In this document: one piece after another, positions 43,828-53,711 of the stretch
How positions within the stretch are numbered: the stretch's first letter is position 1
How the letters are laid out: every line of letters starts with the position of its first letter
Source: Agrobacterium cucumeris
GTDB taxonomy: Bacteria; Pseudomonadota; Alphaproteobacteria; Rhizobiales; Rhizobiaceae
Assembly (NCBI RefSeq): GCF_030036535.1
Contig: NZ_CP080389.1
Coordinates: 124,001-188,000, forward strand
DNA: 64,000 bases
Direction of reading: 5' to 3'
Notes under the pieces: generated by a model
Told to the model about the DNA's origin: nothing
The model's database searches: none
Seen by the model: the letters and a program-made list of their open reading frames with translations, nothing else
Translations under genes and position numbers: made by a program

Positions 43828-45043
43828 ATGTCTCAAGACCTTCCCATCCTGATCGCAGGCGGCGGCATCGGCGGCCTTGCGACCGCCATCGGTCTCGCAA
43901 ACCGCGGCTTCCACTCGGTGGTGCTCGAGAAGTCCCCGGTCCTTGGAGAGATCGGCGCCGGAATTCAGCTCGGCCCGAACGCTTTTCATGCGTTTGAAGC
44001 TCGGTGTGGGCGAGACCGCCCGCAAGATGGCCGTCTATATCGACAGCCTCCGTTTTATGGACGCCATGACGGCCGAAGAGGTGGCGCGCATCCCCTTGGA
44101 TGACGGGTTTCGCACCCGGTTCGGTAACCCCTATGCGGTCGTCCATCGCGGGGATCTTTTCGGCGTCTTCCTGCGTGCCTGCCAGGAGAACCCCCTCGTC
44201 GAGTTGCGCACCAGTTCGGAGGTGGTCGATTACGAGCAGGACGCGGCTTCGGTCACGGCGATCGTAACGGACGGAACCCGTGTGACCGGACGGATGTTGA
44301 TCGGGGCGGACGGGCTCTGGTCGAACATTCGCAGGCGCGTCGCAGGCGACGGCAAGCCGCAGGTTTCGGGGCATACGACCTTCCGTTCGGTCGTGCCGAC
44401 CGACCACATGCCCGAAGAGTTGCGCTGGAACGCGGCTACGCTCTGGGCCGGACCGAAGTGCCACCTTGTGCACTATCCGCTATCGGACTGGAAGACTTTC
44501 AACCTCGTCGTCACCTATCACAATCACGCAGCGGAACCCGTAGCGGGCCTGCCCGTGAGCCACCAGGAGGTGATGAAAGGCTTTTCTCATACACACCCCA
44601 AGGCTCAGAAGATCATCGAGACCGGCATAGACTGGAAGCTCTGGGTCCTCTGCGACCGCGATCCGGTGATCACCTGGCAGGACAGCCGCGTGGTGCTTCT
44701 GGGCGACGCGGCCCATCCGATGCTGCAGTATTTCGCGCAAGGGGCTTGCATGGCCATGGAAGACGCGGTGTGCATCAGCACCGAGATCGAAGCCGCTTCG
44801 GGCGAGGTGGAACGCGCGATTCCAGCTTATGTTGCGAAGCGCCACATGCGTACCGCCCGCGTGCAACTGCAATCGCGCTGGATCGGCGAGAACATCTACC
44901 ACCCCGAAGGTGCCCATGCGGAGTTGCGTAACACCATGATGCGCGCCAAGCGCCCCGAAGAGTGGTACGACAGCGTCGATTGGCTTTATGGAGGGCAGGC
45001 GAACAACGCCGGTGAAATCCCGGTGATCCGTCGTCTGAGGTGA
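43828..45043 (+). pseudogene. 3-hydroxybenzoate 6-hydroxylase-like monooxygenase, frameshifted
   Basis: ATG 43828 starts MSQDLPILIAGGGIGGLATAIGLANRG (FAD motif) and runs to LGPNAFHAFEA. At about 43996-43999 the frame shifts by -2 or +1, and the sequence continues as LKLGVGETARKMAVYIDSLRFMD to GPKCHLVHYPL, RVVLLGDAAHPMLQYFAQGACMAMEDAV and the end at 45043. The product resembles the FAD hydroxylases that turn 3-hydroxybenzoate into gentisate, the substrate of the operon upstream. With the shift only about 60 residues are made correctly, so the peripheral step is probably lost unless it is a sequencing error. Confidence 0.85.
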
Positions 45044-45104
45044 CAGGAAAGCCAGCTGTCGATTTACACTTCAATCTGGGACTCGGGCGTTTTTCGCAAG
45101 ATAG

Positions 45105-45153
45105 TCACACTTCAATTGAGACTCAGGACGGGCGCGTCTCAATTGAAGTGTGA
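45105..45153. repeat. 18-bp inverted repeat, possible transposon end
   Basis: TCACACTTCAATTGAGAC (45105-45122) and its exact complement (45136-45153) are 13 bases apart. A diverged direct copy of the block (ACACTTCAATCTGGGACTCGGG) starts at 45066. Because a tniB remnant follows at once, these look like transposase-binding repeats at the end of a Tn7/Tn5053-like transposon; a terminator is the alternative. Confidence 0.5.
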
Positions 45154-45164
45154 TGTTCGGACGC

Positions 45165-45325
45165 TTAAGCGAACGCCGCTTCCTTTTCCAAGGCTGGCCT
45201 CCAAGATTCAATGCTGTCGTCGGTGACACGTTCGATACCATTCTGGATCGCCTCGACTGCGAGTTCGTTGAGTATCCCGAATAAGCGAGCTGTGATGCCG
45301 TCACCGAGGCGAGAAAGATGTCGTA
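45165..45325 (-). pseudogene. TniB-like transposition ATPase, C-terminal remnant
   Basis: About 53 residues (RHLSRLGDGITARLFGILNELAVEAIQNGIERVTDDSIESW, ending KEAAFA) match the end of TniB/TnsC-type AAA+ transposition proteins in pattern. The rest is replaced by IS481. It is a leftover of an older transposon. Confidence 0.65.
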
Positions 45326-46325
45326 TGTAGATATGTCGGTACTCGCGGGACATTTCCATTAGCTTCCCAATTCTGGGACGATGGAGATGCACATGAACAA
45401 GGATCAGCGCGAGATACAGCGCAAGCTACGCATTCTGCGGCATGCTGACGAGACTGGGCATGTTGCGAAGACCTGCCGGTATTTTGGGATTGGTCGCAGC
45501 AGCTTCTACCGTTGGCGTGAAGCCTATCGGAAACACGGCGACGCCGGTTTGGTGAATCACCCGCCCATTCCTAAATGGCACGCCAACAGAACGCCTATCG
45601 AGATCGAAGAGAAGGTTCTCCATCTCCGGAGCAAATATTATCTCGGACCCATGCGCATCGTTTGGTATCTGGCGCGGTATCACGGCATCAAGGTATCAGA
45701 CGCAACCGTCTCCCGAATATTGAAACGCAATGGCGTCAACCGCCTTCCGCGCGGCACCCGCCTACGCAAGGTCCATACCAAGCGTTACAACAAGCAGGTT
45801 CCCGGCCACCACATTCAGATGGACGTCAAGTTCCTGACTTTTAAAGGGGCGTGCGGTGAAAAGGTTCGACGCTTCCAGTTCACTGCCATTGATGACGCGA
45901 CAAGGGTGCGGGCTCTGAAAATCTACGAGAAACACACCCAGGCTAGCGCCATCGACTTCGTCGACCACATCATCGAGAAGTTCCCGTTCCGAATCCATGA
46001 GATCAGGACCGACAACGGCCACGAATTCCAAGCCAAATTCCACTGGCACGTCGAGGACAAGGGCATTCGCCACGCATATATCAGACGAGGCACCCCTCAG
46101 TTGAATGGCAAGGTCGAGCGCTCACACCGATCAGATCAGCAGGAATTCTACCAGCTGCTCAGCTACAAGGATGACGTCGATCTCGAAGCAAAACTTGACC
46201 AATGGGAGCAATTCTACAACTTCCATTGACCGCACGGAGCCTTCAATGGAAAGACGCCTTACGAGGCGCTCCGCGAAAAGCTATAGTCGTACCACGAAAT
46301 GTCACAAGGGCACCTGCAGCTTACA
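45326..46325 (+). mobile_element. IS481 family element, uninterrupted copy
   Basis: 1,000 bp from TGTAGATATGTCGG to CTGCAGCTTACA, the same ends as the split copy. No target duplication could be seen (left flank ends GTCGTA, right begins ATGATC). On the right it truncates a second gentisate dioxygenase; on the left a tniB remnant. Confidence 0.88.
45381..46229 (+). pseudogene. IS481 transposase with premature stop
   Basis: 282 residues from MEMHMNKDQREIQRK, with HTH and DDE motifs (MDVKFLTF, RTDNGHEF, LNGKVERSHR). It stops at FYNFH-TGA. In the split copy the codon is CGA and 18 more residues follow (ending EALREKL), so a C-to-T change truncates the protein by about 6 percent after all three catalytic residues. 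It may still have some activity. Confidence 0.8.
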
Positions 46326-47381
46326 ATGATCGGAGCATCAGAAAAGCGGAACAGGTCGAACTGTGTTTCGGCCTGCAACGACCACGCCACCCAAGACGGA
46401 ATAACGAAAAGATCGCCGATCTCGAGCGGATGCTCGGCGCCGTTCAGCACCACCGAACCTCGACCCTCGAAAACCTGGAATACGCTGGAGCCCACTTCGC
46501 GGCGAGAAGGTGTGACGGCGCCAGCGCGCAGGCGGTGAAACTCCGCCCGGATCGTAGGCATCACGTCGCGACCTGTTGTCGGGTTGACGTAACGCACCGC
46601 CGCATGCCCCTGATCGACAGTCGCCGGCTGGCCTTCGTCCTCAAGGAGCAACTGCTCATTCAGCGCTCGATCGGTATATTCCCAGCGATAGGCCATCAAC
46701 GGTGAACTTACAGTGTCCTGTAATCCCAACAGGGGCCGCAGGCCAGGGTGGCACCATAGCCGCTCGCCCCGCGAAACATTCGGCGTCGCGTAATCGGTAA
46801 CCCGCTCCGAGCCGAATTCGAAGAAGCCAACATCGTTCTGATACGAAAAGGGAATGTCGAGGCCGTCGATCCAAGCCATCGGCTTGTCGGTCTCGTTGTG
46901 GTGGCCGTGGAAATTCCATCCGGGGGTAAGCAGGAAATCCCCGCGCCTCATGTGAACTGGGTCGCCATTTACCACGGTCCAGACGCCCTCCCCTTTCACG
47001 ACGAAGCGGAAGGCGTTCTGAGCGTGACGATGTTCGGGCGCCGTTTCCTTCGGTCCTAGATATTGGATCGCCGCCCACAGGGTCGGGCTGATGTAGGGTC
47101 GGCCGCCGAGGCCGGGATTCCCGAGACCGATCGCCCGCCGCTCACCGCCGCGGCCGACGGGAACCAGTTAGCCAGAGCGCTGCGCCAAGGGATAGAGCTT
47201 GGCCCATCTCCAAATATAAGGCACCGCCTTGGGTTTTGGATGTACCGGCATTAGATCGTCGATCTGGGTCCAAAGAGGCATCAGGTGTTCGCTAGCGAAG
47301 TCCGCATAGAGCTGTGCCAGCGCCGCCGCCGCTTCGTCGTCGTTCAGTGCCGCCCTTGTTCCGTTAGCGTCGCATCGTTCA
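46326..47381 (-). pseudogene. Second gentisate 1,2-dioxygenase, inactivated
   Basis: Clearly homologous to 40544-41635 (shared PLWTQ.DDLMP.HPKP, PEHRHAQNAFRFVV, TPGWNFHGHHNETDKPMAWIDGLDIPF, GRGSVVLNG). Three lesions: a frameshift in the first ~15 codons (ATG 47381, with GGAGGAAC upstream, reads MNDATLTEQGRH then stop), a TAA at 47168-47170 after AQRSG where the intact copy has Asp, and loss of the last ~15 residues after DAPII to the IS481 end. It lies in the opposite orientation to the working gene. Confidence 0.9.
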
Positions 47382-47430
47382 TTTGGGTTCCTCCACCAGC
47401 TGGCATAGGGCAACAATCTTTACACGTCAA

Positions 47431-47441
47431 CTTATAATAAG
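47431..47441. promoter_or_regulatory. Palindrome upstream of dead gentisate dioxygenase
   Basis: CTTATAATAAG, a perfect palindrome about a central A, 50 bases before the start. It resembles the TAAGTATACTTA site of the working cluster in position and composition and may be a former MarR operator. Confidence 0.4.
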
Positions 47442-47604
47442 ACATCGTTTCAATTTTACTGCTTTGCTGTCGTGTATAGCTAACCGCGCGAACGACCAAA
47501 GCTGCTGAGTGGAGACAACTGAGGCCGACATCCGGACACGACGTCGTGGGCCCCAGGCAGGTGAAGAGTCCTGCACCGCGGGGGCTTATACGGCCCCTCA
47601 CTGA

Positions 47605-48665
47605 TCAAAACCCATTGGCCCATTCTCTGCGCCCGATCGACATGATGCGCCAGGGCTGGCTTTCGAGCTTCCGCCAGGCATCGCAGCAATGATCGACGAT
47701 GTCGTCGTATGATTTGAACACGCGGTTTGATAACCAGTTGTCGCGCATGAAATGCCAGAGGTTTTCGACCGGGTTCAGCTCCGGCGATTTCGGCGGGAGT
47801 GGCAGAATGGTGATGTTTTCGGGCACGACGAGATTGTTGGACATGTGCCAGCCTGCCTGATCCATGATGAGGATAGCGTGCGCGTCGGCATCGACGTGCC
47901 GGGCGATTTCGGCCAGATGCTGGGTCATTGCGTAGGTGTCGCACCATGGCATGACCAGCGCCGCCGCCTTGCCGAGCTTCGGGCAGATTGCGCCGAAGAT
48001 GTAGGCCGACCTTGTGCGCTGATCGTGCGGTGCTGAAGGCCGTGTTCCTCGCCTGGCCCACCGGCGGGTGATCTTGTTCTTTTGCCCGATACGGGCCTCA
48101 TCCTGAAACCAAATCTCTATGCGTTTTCCTCGGGCCGCTCCAGCGGCAATCTCTGCCACTGCGGCGGGGAAGCTTTTTTAAAATCCTCAATGGCTTGAGG
48201 GTCTTGCGCGTGATGTTTGGGCCGGACAGCCAGCTTGCGATAGCCCATGGCCCGTACTTCACGGCTCAACGTTTGCTCGCTCACCGAAACGCGAAACTCT
48301 TCCCAAAGCCATTGTGCCAGATCGCACAGACGCCAACGAACAACGCCGTCGAGATAGGGTGTCGGCCCACGCTCGATTGCTTGCGCCAAGGCCGCACGCT
48401 GCTGATCGTTCAACCGCGACTGCGGACCAGGAGCCTTGCCATTGATCAGGCCTTGGGGACCGTGTTCGTTGAACCGCATGACCCAGTCCCGGACAATTTG
48501 GAGCGTGACGTTGCCGAGGCGCGCGGCATCGGAACGCGAGCCTCCATCGTAGATCGAGGCGAGTGCCAACAGACGGCGCGCCTGAGCGGCATCCTTCGTC
48601 TGCCGCGCCAGCCGCCGCAGATCGTCTCCATCAAAATCCGCCCGTAATAAAATCCCTGATCGCAT
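47605..48665 (-). mobile_element. IS630 family transposase in two overlapping frames
   Basis: Frame 1 (48665-48117, 182 residues) begins MRSGILLRADFDGDDLRRLARQTKDAAQARRLLALASIYDGGSR, the HTH half. Frame 2 (ending at 47605) has the DDE half: IWFQDEARIGQKNKITRRWA, ILIMDQAGWHMSNNL and LPPKSPELNPVENLWHFMRDN. A -1 shift at the A6G site (48173-48179 complement) gives a continuous DFKKSFPAAVAEIAAGAARGKRIEIWFQDE protein of about 350 residues, the normal IS630 size. Exact element ends with flanking TA were not resolved. Confidence 0.85.
48173..48182 (-). promoter_or_regulatory. Probable -1 ribosomal frameshift site in IS630
   Basis: On the coding strand the sequence is TTTTAAAAAAGC; sliding one base back at A-AAA-AAG fuses the HTH and DDE halves in the right order with family-like residues on both sides. 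Confidence 0.65.
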
Positions 48666-49090
48666 CGCAGACCTCCGGTTTGCACCAGAGATTCAGATTC
48701 ACCGCGCTTTGGGAAGGCCAAAGAGTCGAGGTCAGCGAGGCGGCGTATTAGGTCTTGAAGTGCTGACGCTGGATCATTCATGCTGCGCATCGACGTCGTG
48801 CCGGATAGGCGTGAACTCTGGCGGAAACCTGAATTTAGATAAGCGTAGCCCGGAAACAACGTCGTAATCGGACTTGCTTATTACGCAGACGTATGATCAT
48901 ATTTATCAGGAACATCGTTGTCCTCCGCGACTGTCCGCTCACCTGCGGCTAGAGCGTTGTGCGACCATGATCCGCCTGGCGGGTTGATCGAATAGCACCG
49001 GCATCGCCTCGAAAGCCGATCGGCCGCCATGATTAGAGACTCCCGGATGTGTCCCGGCGAGTTCCAATTTGAAAAAAGGAAAACAATCTC
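48666..49090. other. Intergenic stretch without recognised gene
   Basis: 425 bases between the IS630 gene and the cupin gene. Open frames here are short and shadow-like. AAAAAGGAAAA at 49074-49084 is the ribosome binding site for the cupin gene. IS630's upstream end must lie in the first ~100 bases. Confidence 0.45.
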
Positions 49091-49438
49091 ATGAAATCGG
49101 AAGCCAATAACCAGTCGCTGCTCATTTTTGACAATTCCGCGCTAGACGAGGCCGAGTGGCAGCAGGGCGCCTCTGGAAGACAGATCCGCATCATAGAATT
49201 CTACAGGAGGGACAATGTTCGGGCAGGTATATGGGAAGGCGAGACCGGCCCTTTCGCCATCAAGAGCCATCCTTACGACGAATACTGCACCATCACTGCT
49301 GGCGAGTTACTGGTGACGGATGCCAACGGCAATGAGCAGGTTTTCGGGCCGGGGGACTCATTTGCTCTTCCCAAGGGTTTCGTAGGGGTGTGGGACGTCC
49401 GCAAAAGACTCAGGAAAAACTATTTTATTTCGGAGTAA
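49091..49438 (+). CDS. Cupin domain protein (ureidoglycine-aminohydrolase/EutQ-like cupin)
   Basis: A 115-residue single cupin. It shows IIEFYRRDNVRAGIWEGETGPFAIKSHPYDEYCTITAGELLVTDANGNEQVFGPGDSFALPKGFVGVWDV, the cupin_3 pattern in which a W-E-x-x-x-G and an E-Y/F-C-x-x-L-x-G motif replace the usual His-rich metal site. Such proteins are common beside amine and ureide catabolic genes; the exact role is unknown. It converges on the semialdehyde dehydrogenase gene. Confidence 0.82.
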   Translation: MKSEANNQSLLIFDNSALDEAEWQQGASGRQIRIIEFYRRDNVRAGIWEGETGPFAIKSHPYDEYCTITAGELLVTDANGNEQVFGPGDSFALPKGFVGVWDVRKRLRKNYFISE

Positions 49439-49560
49439 GCAAGAAGAGTTCGGTCTGCAGGGCCCAGCACGTGCAGGAGGCTAGCGGAACCACCAGCGGG
49501 AGCATCGGCGATTGAGCGTCACGCGCGGCCATGCGAAACTCCATACGTCTTTCTGCCACG

Positions 49561-49592
49561 CGTCGTGTCCGTCCTATAGGGCGGACACGACG
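49561..49592. terminator. Bidirectional hairpin between cupin and semialdehyde dehydrogenase
   Basis: CGTCGTGTCCG and CGGACACGACG form a perfect 11-bp stem around a 10-base loop between two convergent genes, ending 17 bases before the dehydrogenase stop. Confidence 0.7.
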
Positions 49593-49608
49593 CAGCGATC
49601 GGTTCGCC

Positions 49609-51060
49609 TCAGGTGAGGCTGATCATCTTCGTTTCGAAGTAGGCATCCAGCCCTTCAGTACCGAGTTCAGAGCCGTTGCCGCTTTCCTTAATCCCTCCAA
49701 AAGGCGCCTCGGGCGTCGCCACGTTGAACGAATTGATCGCTACCATGCCGGCCTGCAATTCGTCAGCGACACGCATTGCGGCAGATGACGAGGTGGTGAA
49801 AGCATAGGCCGCCAAACCGAAAGGCAGGCGATTGGCCTTCTCCAGCGCTTCTTCGGCGGTGGAAAAGCGGTTGATAAGCGCGATCGGTCCGAACGGTTCC
49901 TCGTTCATTGCCATTGCTGTCTCAGGAACATCGGCGATCACCGTTGGAGCCCAAAAATTCCCCTCGTTACCGATGCGCTCGCCACCTGCCAGAATACGGC
50001 CACCGTGTGCGACCGCGTCCTGGACGAAACGCTCGACGACTTCCAGTCGTCGACGATGGACCAGCGGCCCCATCTGAACACCGTCCTGCAAGCCGTTGCC
50101 GACCTTGATGGCCTTGGCTCTTTGAGCGAAGCCCGCGCAGAAGTCGTCATAAACGCTATCCTCGACGTAAAACCGCGTCGGTGATACGCAAACCTGCCCG
50201 GCATTGCGGAACTTCCGTTGCACCGAGAGATCGAGCGTCTGCTCGAGGGGAGCATCCTTAAACACGAGGACCGGCGCGTGGCCGCCAAGTTCCATCGTCG
50301 TCCGCTTCAAGCTTTCGGCAGCGAGCTTGGTGAGATGTTTGCCGACGCTGACCGAGCCGGTGAAAGAAATTTTGCGGATAACTGGTGAAGCGATCAGATA
50401 GCTCGAAATGTCGCTCGGAACGCCGAAGACAAAGGCGATCAGGCCTGGGGGAAGACCTGCATCTAGCAATGCACGCGCGACAGAGAGGGAACTCGAAGCG
50501 ACCTCTTCGCCGGGCTTGTAGATGCAGGGGCAGCCAGCGGCGAGCGATGCGCCGACCTTTCTCACCGCGTTGACGATCGGGAAATTCCAGGCAGCAAATG
50601 CAGCACTCGGGCCGACCGGCTCCCTGACGACCTGAAAGCGCGTGTTGCCCACTCGACCCGGAATGACCCGACCATAAACGCGGCGTCCTTCTTCGGCATA
50701 CCATTCCAACTCGTCGGCGGCGGCTGCAACTTCGATGCGGGCTTCAGCGAGGGGCTTGCCCATCTCGATCGTCATTATGGGAGCAATTTCCTCCACACGC
50801 GCACGCAGCAGGTCTGCGGCCTTCTTGAGGATTCGACCACGCTCCTTAGGATGTGTATCTCGCCACGGGCGGTAAGCGCGCTGTGCCGCATTTAGAGCGG
50901 CGTCCAGATCGGCTGGGGTCGCGTGCGGAAGCCTCGCAATCTCCTCGCCGGTAGCCGGGTTGATCATGACCGTCGACTGGCGCCCCTCTGTTCCGAACCA
51001 CTCCCCGTTGATCAGGAGTCTGGGATCTAGAGCCGATATGTTTATTACTGTGTTCGACAT
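49609..51060 (-). CDS. gabD: NAD(P)-dependent succinate-semialdehyde dehydrogenase-like enzyme
   Basis: A 483-residue aldehyde dehydrogenase of the GabD-type group: SAAFAAWNFPIVNAVRKVGASLAAGCPCIYKP, Glu257 in MELGGHAP and Cys291 in NAGQVCVSPTRF. It ends ESGNGSELGTEGLDAYFETKMISL, typical of succinate-semialdehyde or related omega-semialdehyde dehydrogenases. ATG 51060 is chosen (AAGAAGACC before it) over an upstream ATG with weaker context. It lies behind the aminotransferase gene and would oxidise the semialdehyde that enzyme forms. Whether the substrate is succinate semialdehyde or a relative is inference. Confidence 0.87.
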   Translation of the reverse strand: MSNTVINISALDPRLLINGEWFGTEGRQSTVMINPATGEEIARLPHATPADLDAALNAAQRAYRPWRDTHPKERGRILKKAADLLRARVEEIAPIMTIEMGKPLAEARIEVAAAADELEWYAEEGRRVYGRVIPGRVGNTRFQVVREPVGPSAAFAAWNFPIVNAVRKVGASLAAGCPCIYKPGEEVASSSLSVARALLDAGLPPGLIAFVFGVPSDISSYLIASPVIRKISFTGSVSVGKHLTKLAAESLKRTTMELGGHAPVLVFKDAPLEQTLDLSVQRKFRNAGQVCVSPTRFYVEDSVYDDFCAGFAQRAKAIKVGNGLQDGVQMGPLVHRRRLEVVERFVQDAVAHGGRILAGGERIGNEGNFWAPTVIADVPETAMAMNEEPFGPIALINRFSTAEEALEKANRLPFGLAAYAFTTSSSAAMRVADELQAGMVAINSFNVATPEAPFGGIKESGNGSELGTEGLDAYFETKMISLT

Positions 51061-51210
51061 GGGTCTTCTTTCATGAACCGTGACGCCTGCTGCCTCATCG
51101 AAAGCCAAACGTGAAAATTGCAGCAAGACGCTGATGTGCCGGGATGTTTTTCAGAGGTCTGTCAGGCGTCTCTTCGTAGATCGAGAATTTGGCCGCGCGA
51201 AGCTGGACGA

Positions 51211-52584
51211 TCAGTTGGAGATTTGCGCCAGCGCTTGGCGGACGGCGTCGACGATAGTTTCGACCTCTTCTCGTGTGACGATAAGCGGAGGCGTTATAAG
51301 CAACTGGGACCCATTTACGCGGATGAGCACGCCGGCTTCAGCAGTCGCATCGCCAATCGCCATCATCATGTGCGGATTAGCGTTCATATTTGTTCCAGGC
51401 TCAGCAACCATTTCGACACAGGCCATCAGTCCCTTTCCTCGCACATCCCCAATCCAAGGGCAGACGGGCTTTAGAGCCTCTAGGCCGGCGACCAAGGCTT
51501 GCCCATTTTCGCGGGAAAGCTGTGTGGTTCCGAGGTTCCTATACATGTCGAGCGTCGCAATGGCAGCCGCGCAACCAACCGGAGAGCCTGAATACGTGTA
51601 GCCGTGACCGACGATGCCGATCGGACCATTGTCCTGCTCGAAGGCAGAGGCGATACGGTCGTTGACGAGCGCGGCGCCAAGCGGGAAATAGCCGCTCGAG
51701 ATCGCCTTTGCCAAGCACATGATGTCCGGCTTGACCCCCCATCCCCGCGATCCACTATCGTCACCCGTCCTTCCGAATCCGGTAATCACCTCGTCGGCAA
51801 CTAGCAGAATGCCGTACTTGTCGCACACGCGCCGAAGCTCGGGCCAGAACCGTGGTGGAGGAACGACTAGGCCGCCGGCACCGGAGACGGGTTCGACGAT
51901 GATTGCCGCTACCGTATCGCCTCCCTGGAACTGAATCTCTTCTTCTAGCATGGAGATGCAAAGGGTGGTTAGTCTCTCTGGATCTGCCTCCCCGAAAGGG
52001 TTCCTGAAGGGTAGTGGTACCGGAATGTGGAAGCAGCCTGCCAGAAGCGGCTCATAGGCGCGGCGAATCGCCGGCCTGCTGTTGAGGGAAGCACCACCAA
52101 AGTGAGTTCCATGGTATCCGTTACGCATTGCGATGAATTTGTAGCGGTCGCCCGCTCCCGTGATCTTCCAATATTGCCTGCTGAGCCGCATGGCGGTATC
52201 TACCGCGTCGGATCCTCCCGAGGTGAAGAAGACGCGCGCCATGCCGTCGTCACGGAACCACTCGTCAATCAGCTTGCCTGCTAACTCCTCCGCGGGCTTG
52301 TTCGTGTTCCCTCGAAATGACGAGAAATATGGCAGCTTCTCAAGTTGTCTGGCAATTGCCTCCTTAATCGGAGCGGCGCTGTAGCCGAGTGTGACGTTAG
52401 ACAATCCGCCGGCCGTCGCATCCAGCAGGCGTCTCCCCCTTGAATCGACCACGTGGACTCCCTGACCTTCAACGATCTCGAGAGGAGGCTGTTCCGCGAG
52501 CTCAAAGGGGCTTTGCATCGGGTGCCAGAAACGCGATGCGTTAGCATTGAGGCTCGGGTTATGAGAAAACGGTATGTCATTCAT
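51211..52584 (-). CDS. Class III (omega) aminotransferase
   Basis: A 457-residue PLP enzyme. It shows FFTSGGSDAVDTAMRLSRQYW, YHGTHFGG, IIVEPVSGAGGLVVPPPRFWPELRRVCDKYGILLVADEVITGFGRTG (Asp that contacts the pyridine N), and the Schiff-base Lys in CLAKAISSGYFPLGA. The family includes putrescine, beta-alanine and GABA aminotransferases that use pyruvate or 2-oxoglutarate. ATG 52584 follows GGAG at about 9 bases; another ATG at 52599 is possible. It is preceded by the binding-protein gene and followed by the semialdehyde dehydrogenase, a typical amine-to-acid pair. Confidence 0.88.
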   Translation of the reverse strand: MNDIPFSHNPSLNANASRFWHPMQSPFELAEQPPLEIVEGQGVHVVDSRGRRLLDATAGGLSNVTLGYSAAPIKEAIARQLEKLPYFSSFRGNTNKPAEELAGKLIDEWFRDDGMARVFFTSGGSDAVDTAMRLSRQYWKITGAGDRYKFIAMRNGYHGTHFGGASLNSRPAIRRAYEPLLAGCFHIPVPLPFRNPFGEADPERLTTLCISMLEEEIQFQGGDTVAAIIVEPVSGAGGLVVPPPRFWPELRRVCDKYGILLVADEVITGFGRTGDDSGSRGWGVKPDIMCLAKAISSGYFPLGAALVNDRIASAFEQDNGPIGIVGHGYTYSGSPVGCAAAIATLDMYRNLGTTQLSRENGQALVAGLEALKPVCPWIGDVRGKGLMACVEMVAEPGTNMNANPHMMMAIGDATAEAGVLIRVNGSQLLITPPLIVTREEVETIVDAVRQALAQISN

Positions 52585-52658
52585 TTGGATAGTCTCCATT
52601 ACCGGAATCACGCGTTGGCCGGCACCGGCAAGGATGCCAGCCAACGGTCGTTTTTGCG

Positions 52659-53711
52659 TTACTTGCTTGTCTTCCAGGCGGTCCAGCGCCTGGTGATGCG
52701 GTCGCCGTTGTCCAGCCAGAAAGCAAGTGCCTCGGGACTGCTGGCATCGAGCGCGGTCTTGATGTTGTCACCAACCGGGAGAAGCTTGATCAGGTCGGGC
52801 GAAAGGTAGTTGATCGTCTCCTTCATGGCAGGTCCCATCGGCATTTCCTTGATGAATTCCGCCTCACGCTTCGGATCCGCATAAAACTGCAGGAATTTCA
52901 CTGCGAGGTCGGCGTGTTCTGCCCCGTCTAGAATAGCGAACGCGTCATGGTTGAGAAAAGCTCGGTCCCAGGTCATATCGAGCTTCTCGCCGTTCAGGTT
53001 TGCCGCCGCCACGCGGTGGCTGTAGCCTGTCGACATGGCCACATCCCCCCCAGTCAACAACTGAACTGACTGGGCTCCGGATTCCCAAAAGACCAGTTGT
53101 TGCTTGATCGTACCGAGTTTCGCGAACGCCCGATCCAGACCTTCAGTAGTGGCCATCACAGCGTACAGCTCGCTGGGTTCGACGCCGTCCGCCAATAAGG
53201 CCAGCTCCAAGGAAAACTGAGCCGTAGCCCGGAGGCCCCGCTTTCCAGGAAATTTTGCAAGGTTGAAGAAATCCTCGATAGTTTTCGGCTTTTCCGGAAA
53301 TGTTCCTTCCCTCGAAACAACGGTGACGGCCGTTATGCCGACGCCAACGCCACACGGGAAGATGCTGTCGGGATTGAGTTTGTCGGCGATACCAAGTTTG
53401 ACCAAATCGAGCTTGACGAAGAGCCCCTCGTCACACGCGCGCATCTGCTCATAGATCTCGGTTTCGACGACGTCATAAGGACGCTGGTTGGTGTCAATCA
53501 TCGCCTTGAGACCGCCCCAACGCGCTTCACCCTTGTTGTCGAGCACTTTCGAAAGGCCGTTCTGTTGGCCGAAGGGTTCGAAGAAGTGCTTGTGCAGCAT
53601 GTCCGAATAAACACCGCCAGCGGTGTTGACGGTGAAATCTCGCGAAAAACCGTTGGCCGGGAAGCCCGCGAGGGCTCCACCGAGCAAAATTGCCGTTACA
53701 AAGCGTGTCAT
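52659..53711 (-). CDS. ABC transporter substrate-binding protein (polyamine/opine PotD type)
   Basis: A 350-residue periplasmic binding protein with a signal peptide (MTRFVTAILLGGALAGFPANGFS). The mature part has FTVNTAGGVYSDMLHKHFFEPFGQQNG, GEARWGGLKAMIDTNQRPYDVV and TVVSREGTFPEKPKTIEDFFNLAKFPGKRGLR, as in PotD/spermidine-putrescine-like binding proteins. ATG 53711 lies 7 bases after GGGAG. It belongs to the transporter encoded at 55360-58533, although the flavin oxidase gene lies between them. The ligand is probably an amine, opine or amino acid derivative. Confidence 0.87.
   Translation of the reverse strand: MTRFVTAILLGGALAGFPANGFSRDFTVNTAGGVYSDMLHKHFFEPFGQQNGLSKVLDNKGEARWGGLKAMIDTNQRPYDVVETEIYEQMRACDEGLFVKLDLVKLGIADKLNPDSIFPCGVGVGITAVTVVSREGTFPEKPKTIEDFFNLAKFPGKRGLRATAQFSLELALLADGVEPSELYAVMATTEGLDRAFAKLGTIKQQLVFWESGAQSVQLLTGGDVAMSTGYSHRVAAANLNGEKLDMTWDRAFLNHDAFAILDGAEHADLAVKFLQFYADPKREAEFIKEMPMGPAMKETINYLSPDLIKLLPVGDNIKTALDASSPEALAFWLDNGDRITRRWTAWKTSK

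Noticed and set aside
45326-46325. Target-site duplication around the uninterrupted IS481
   Set aside because: The flanks GTCGTA and ATGATC do not match, so the insertion site was probably rearranged afterwards.
48446-48859. 137-codon minus-strand frame overlapping the IS630 start
   Set aside because: It runs in a different frame from the transposase and shares no known motif; treated as a shadow.
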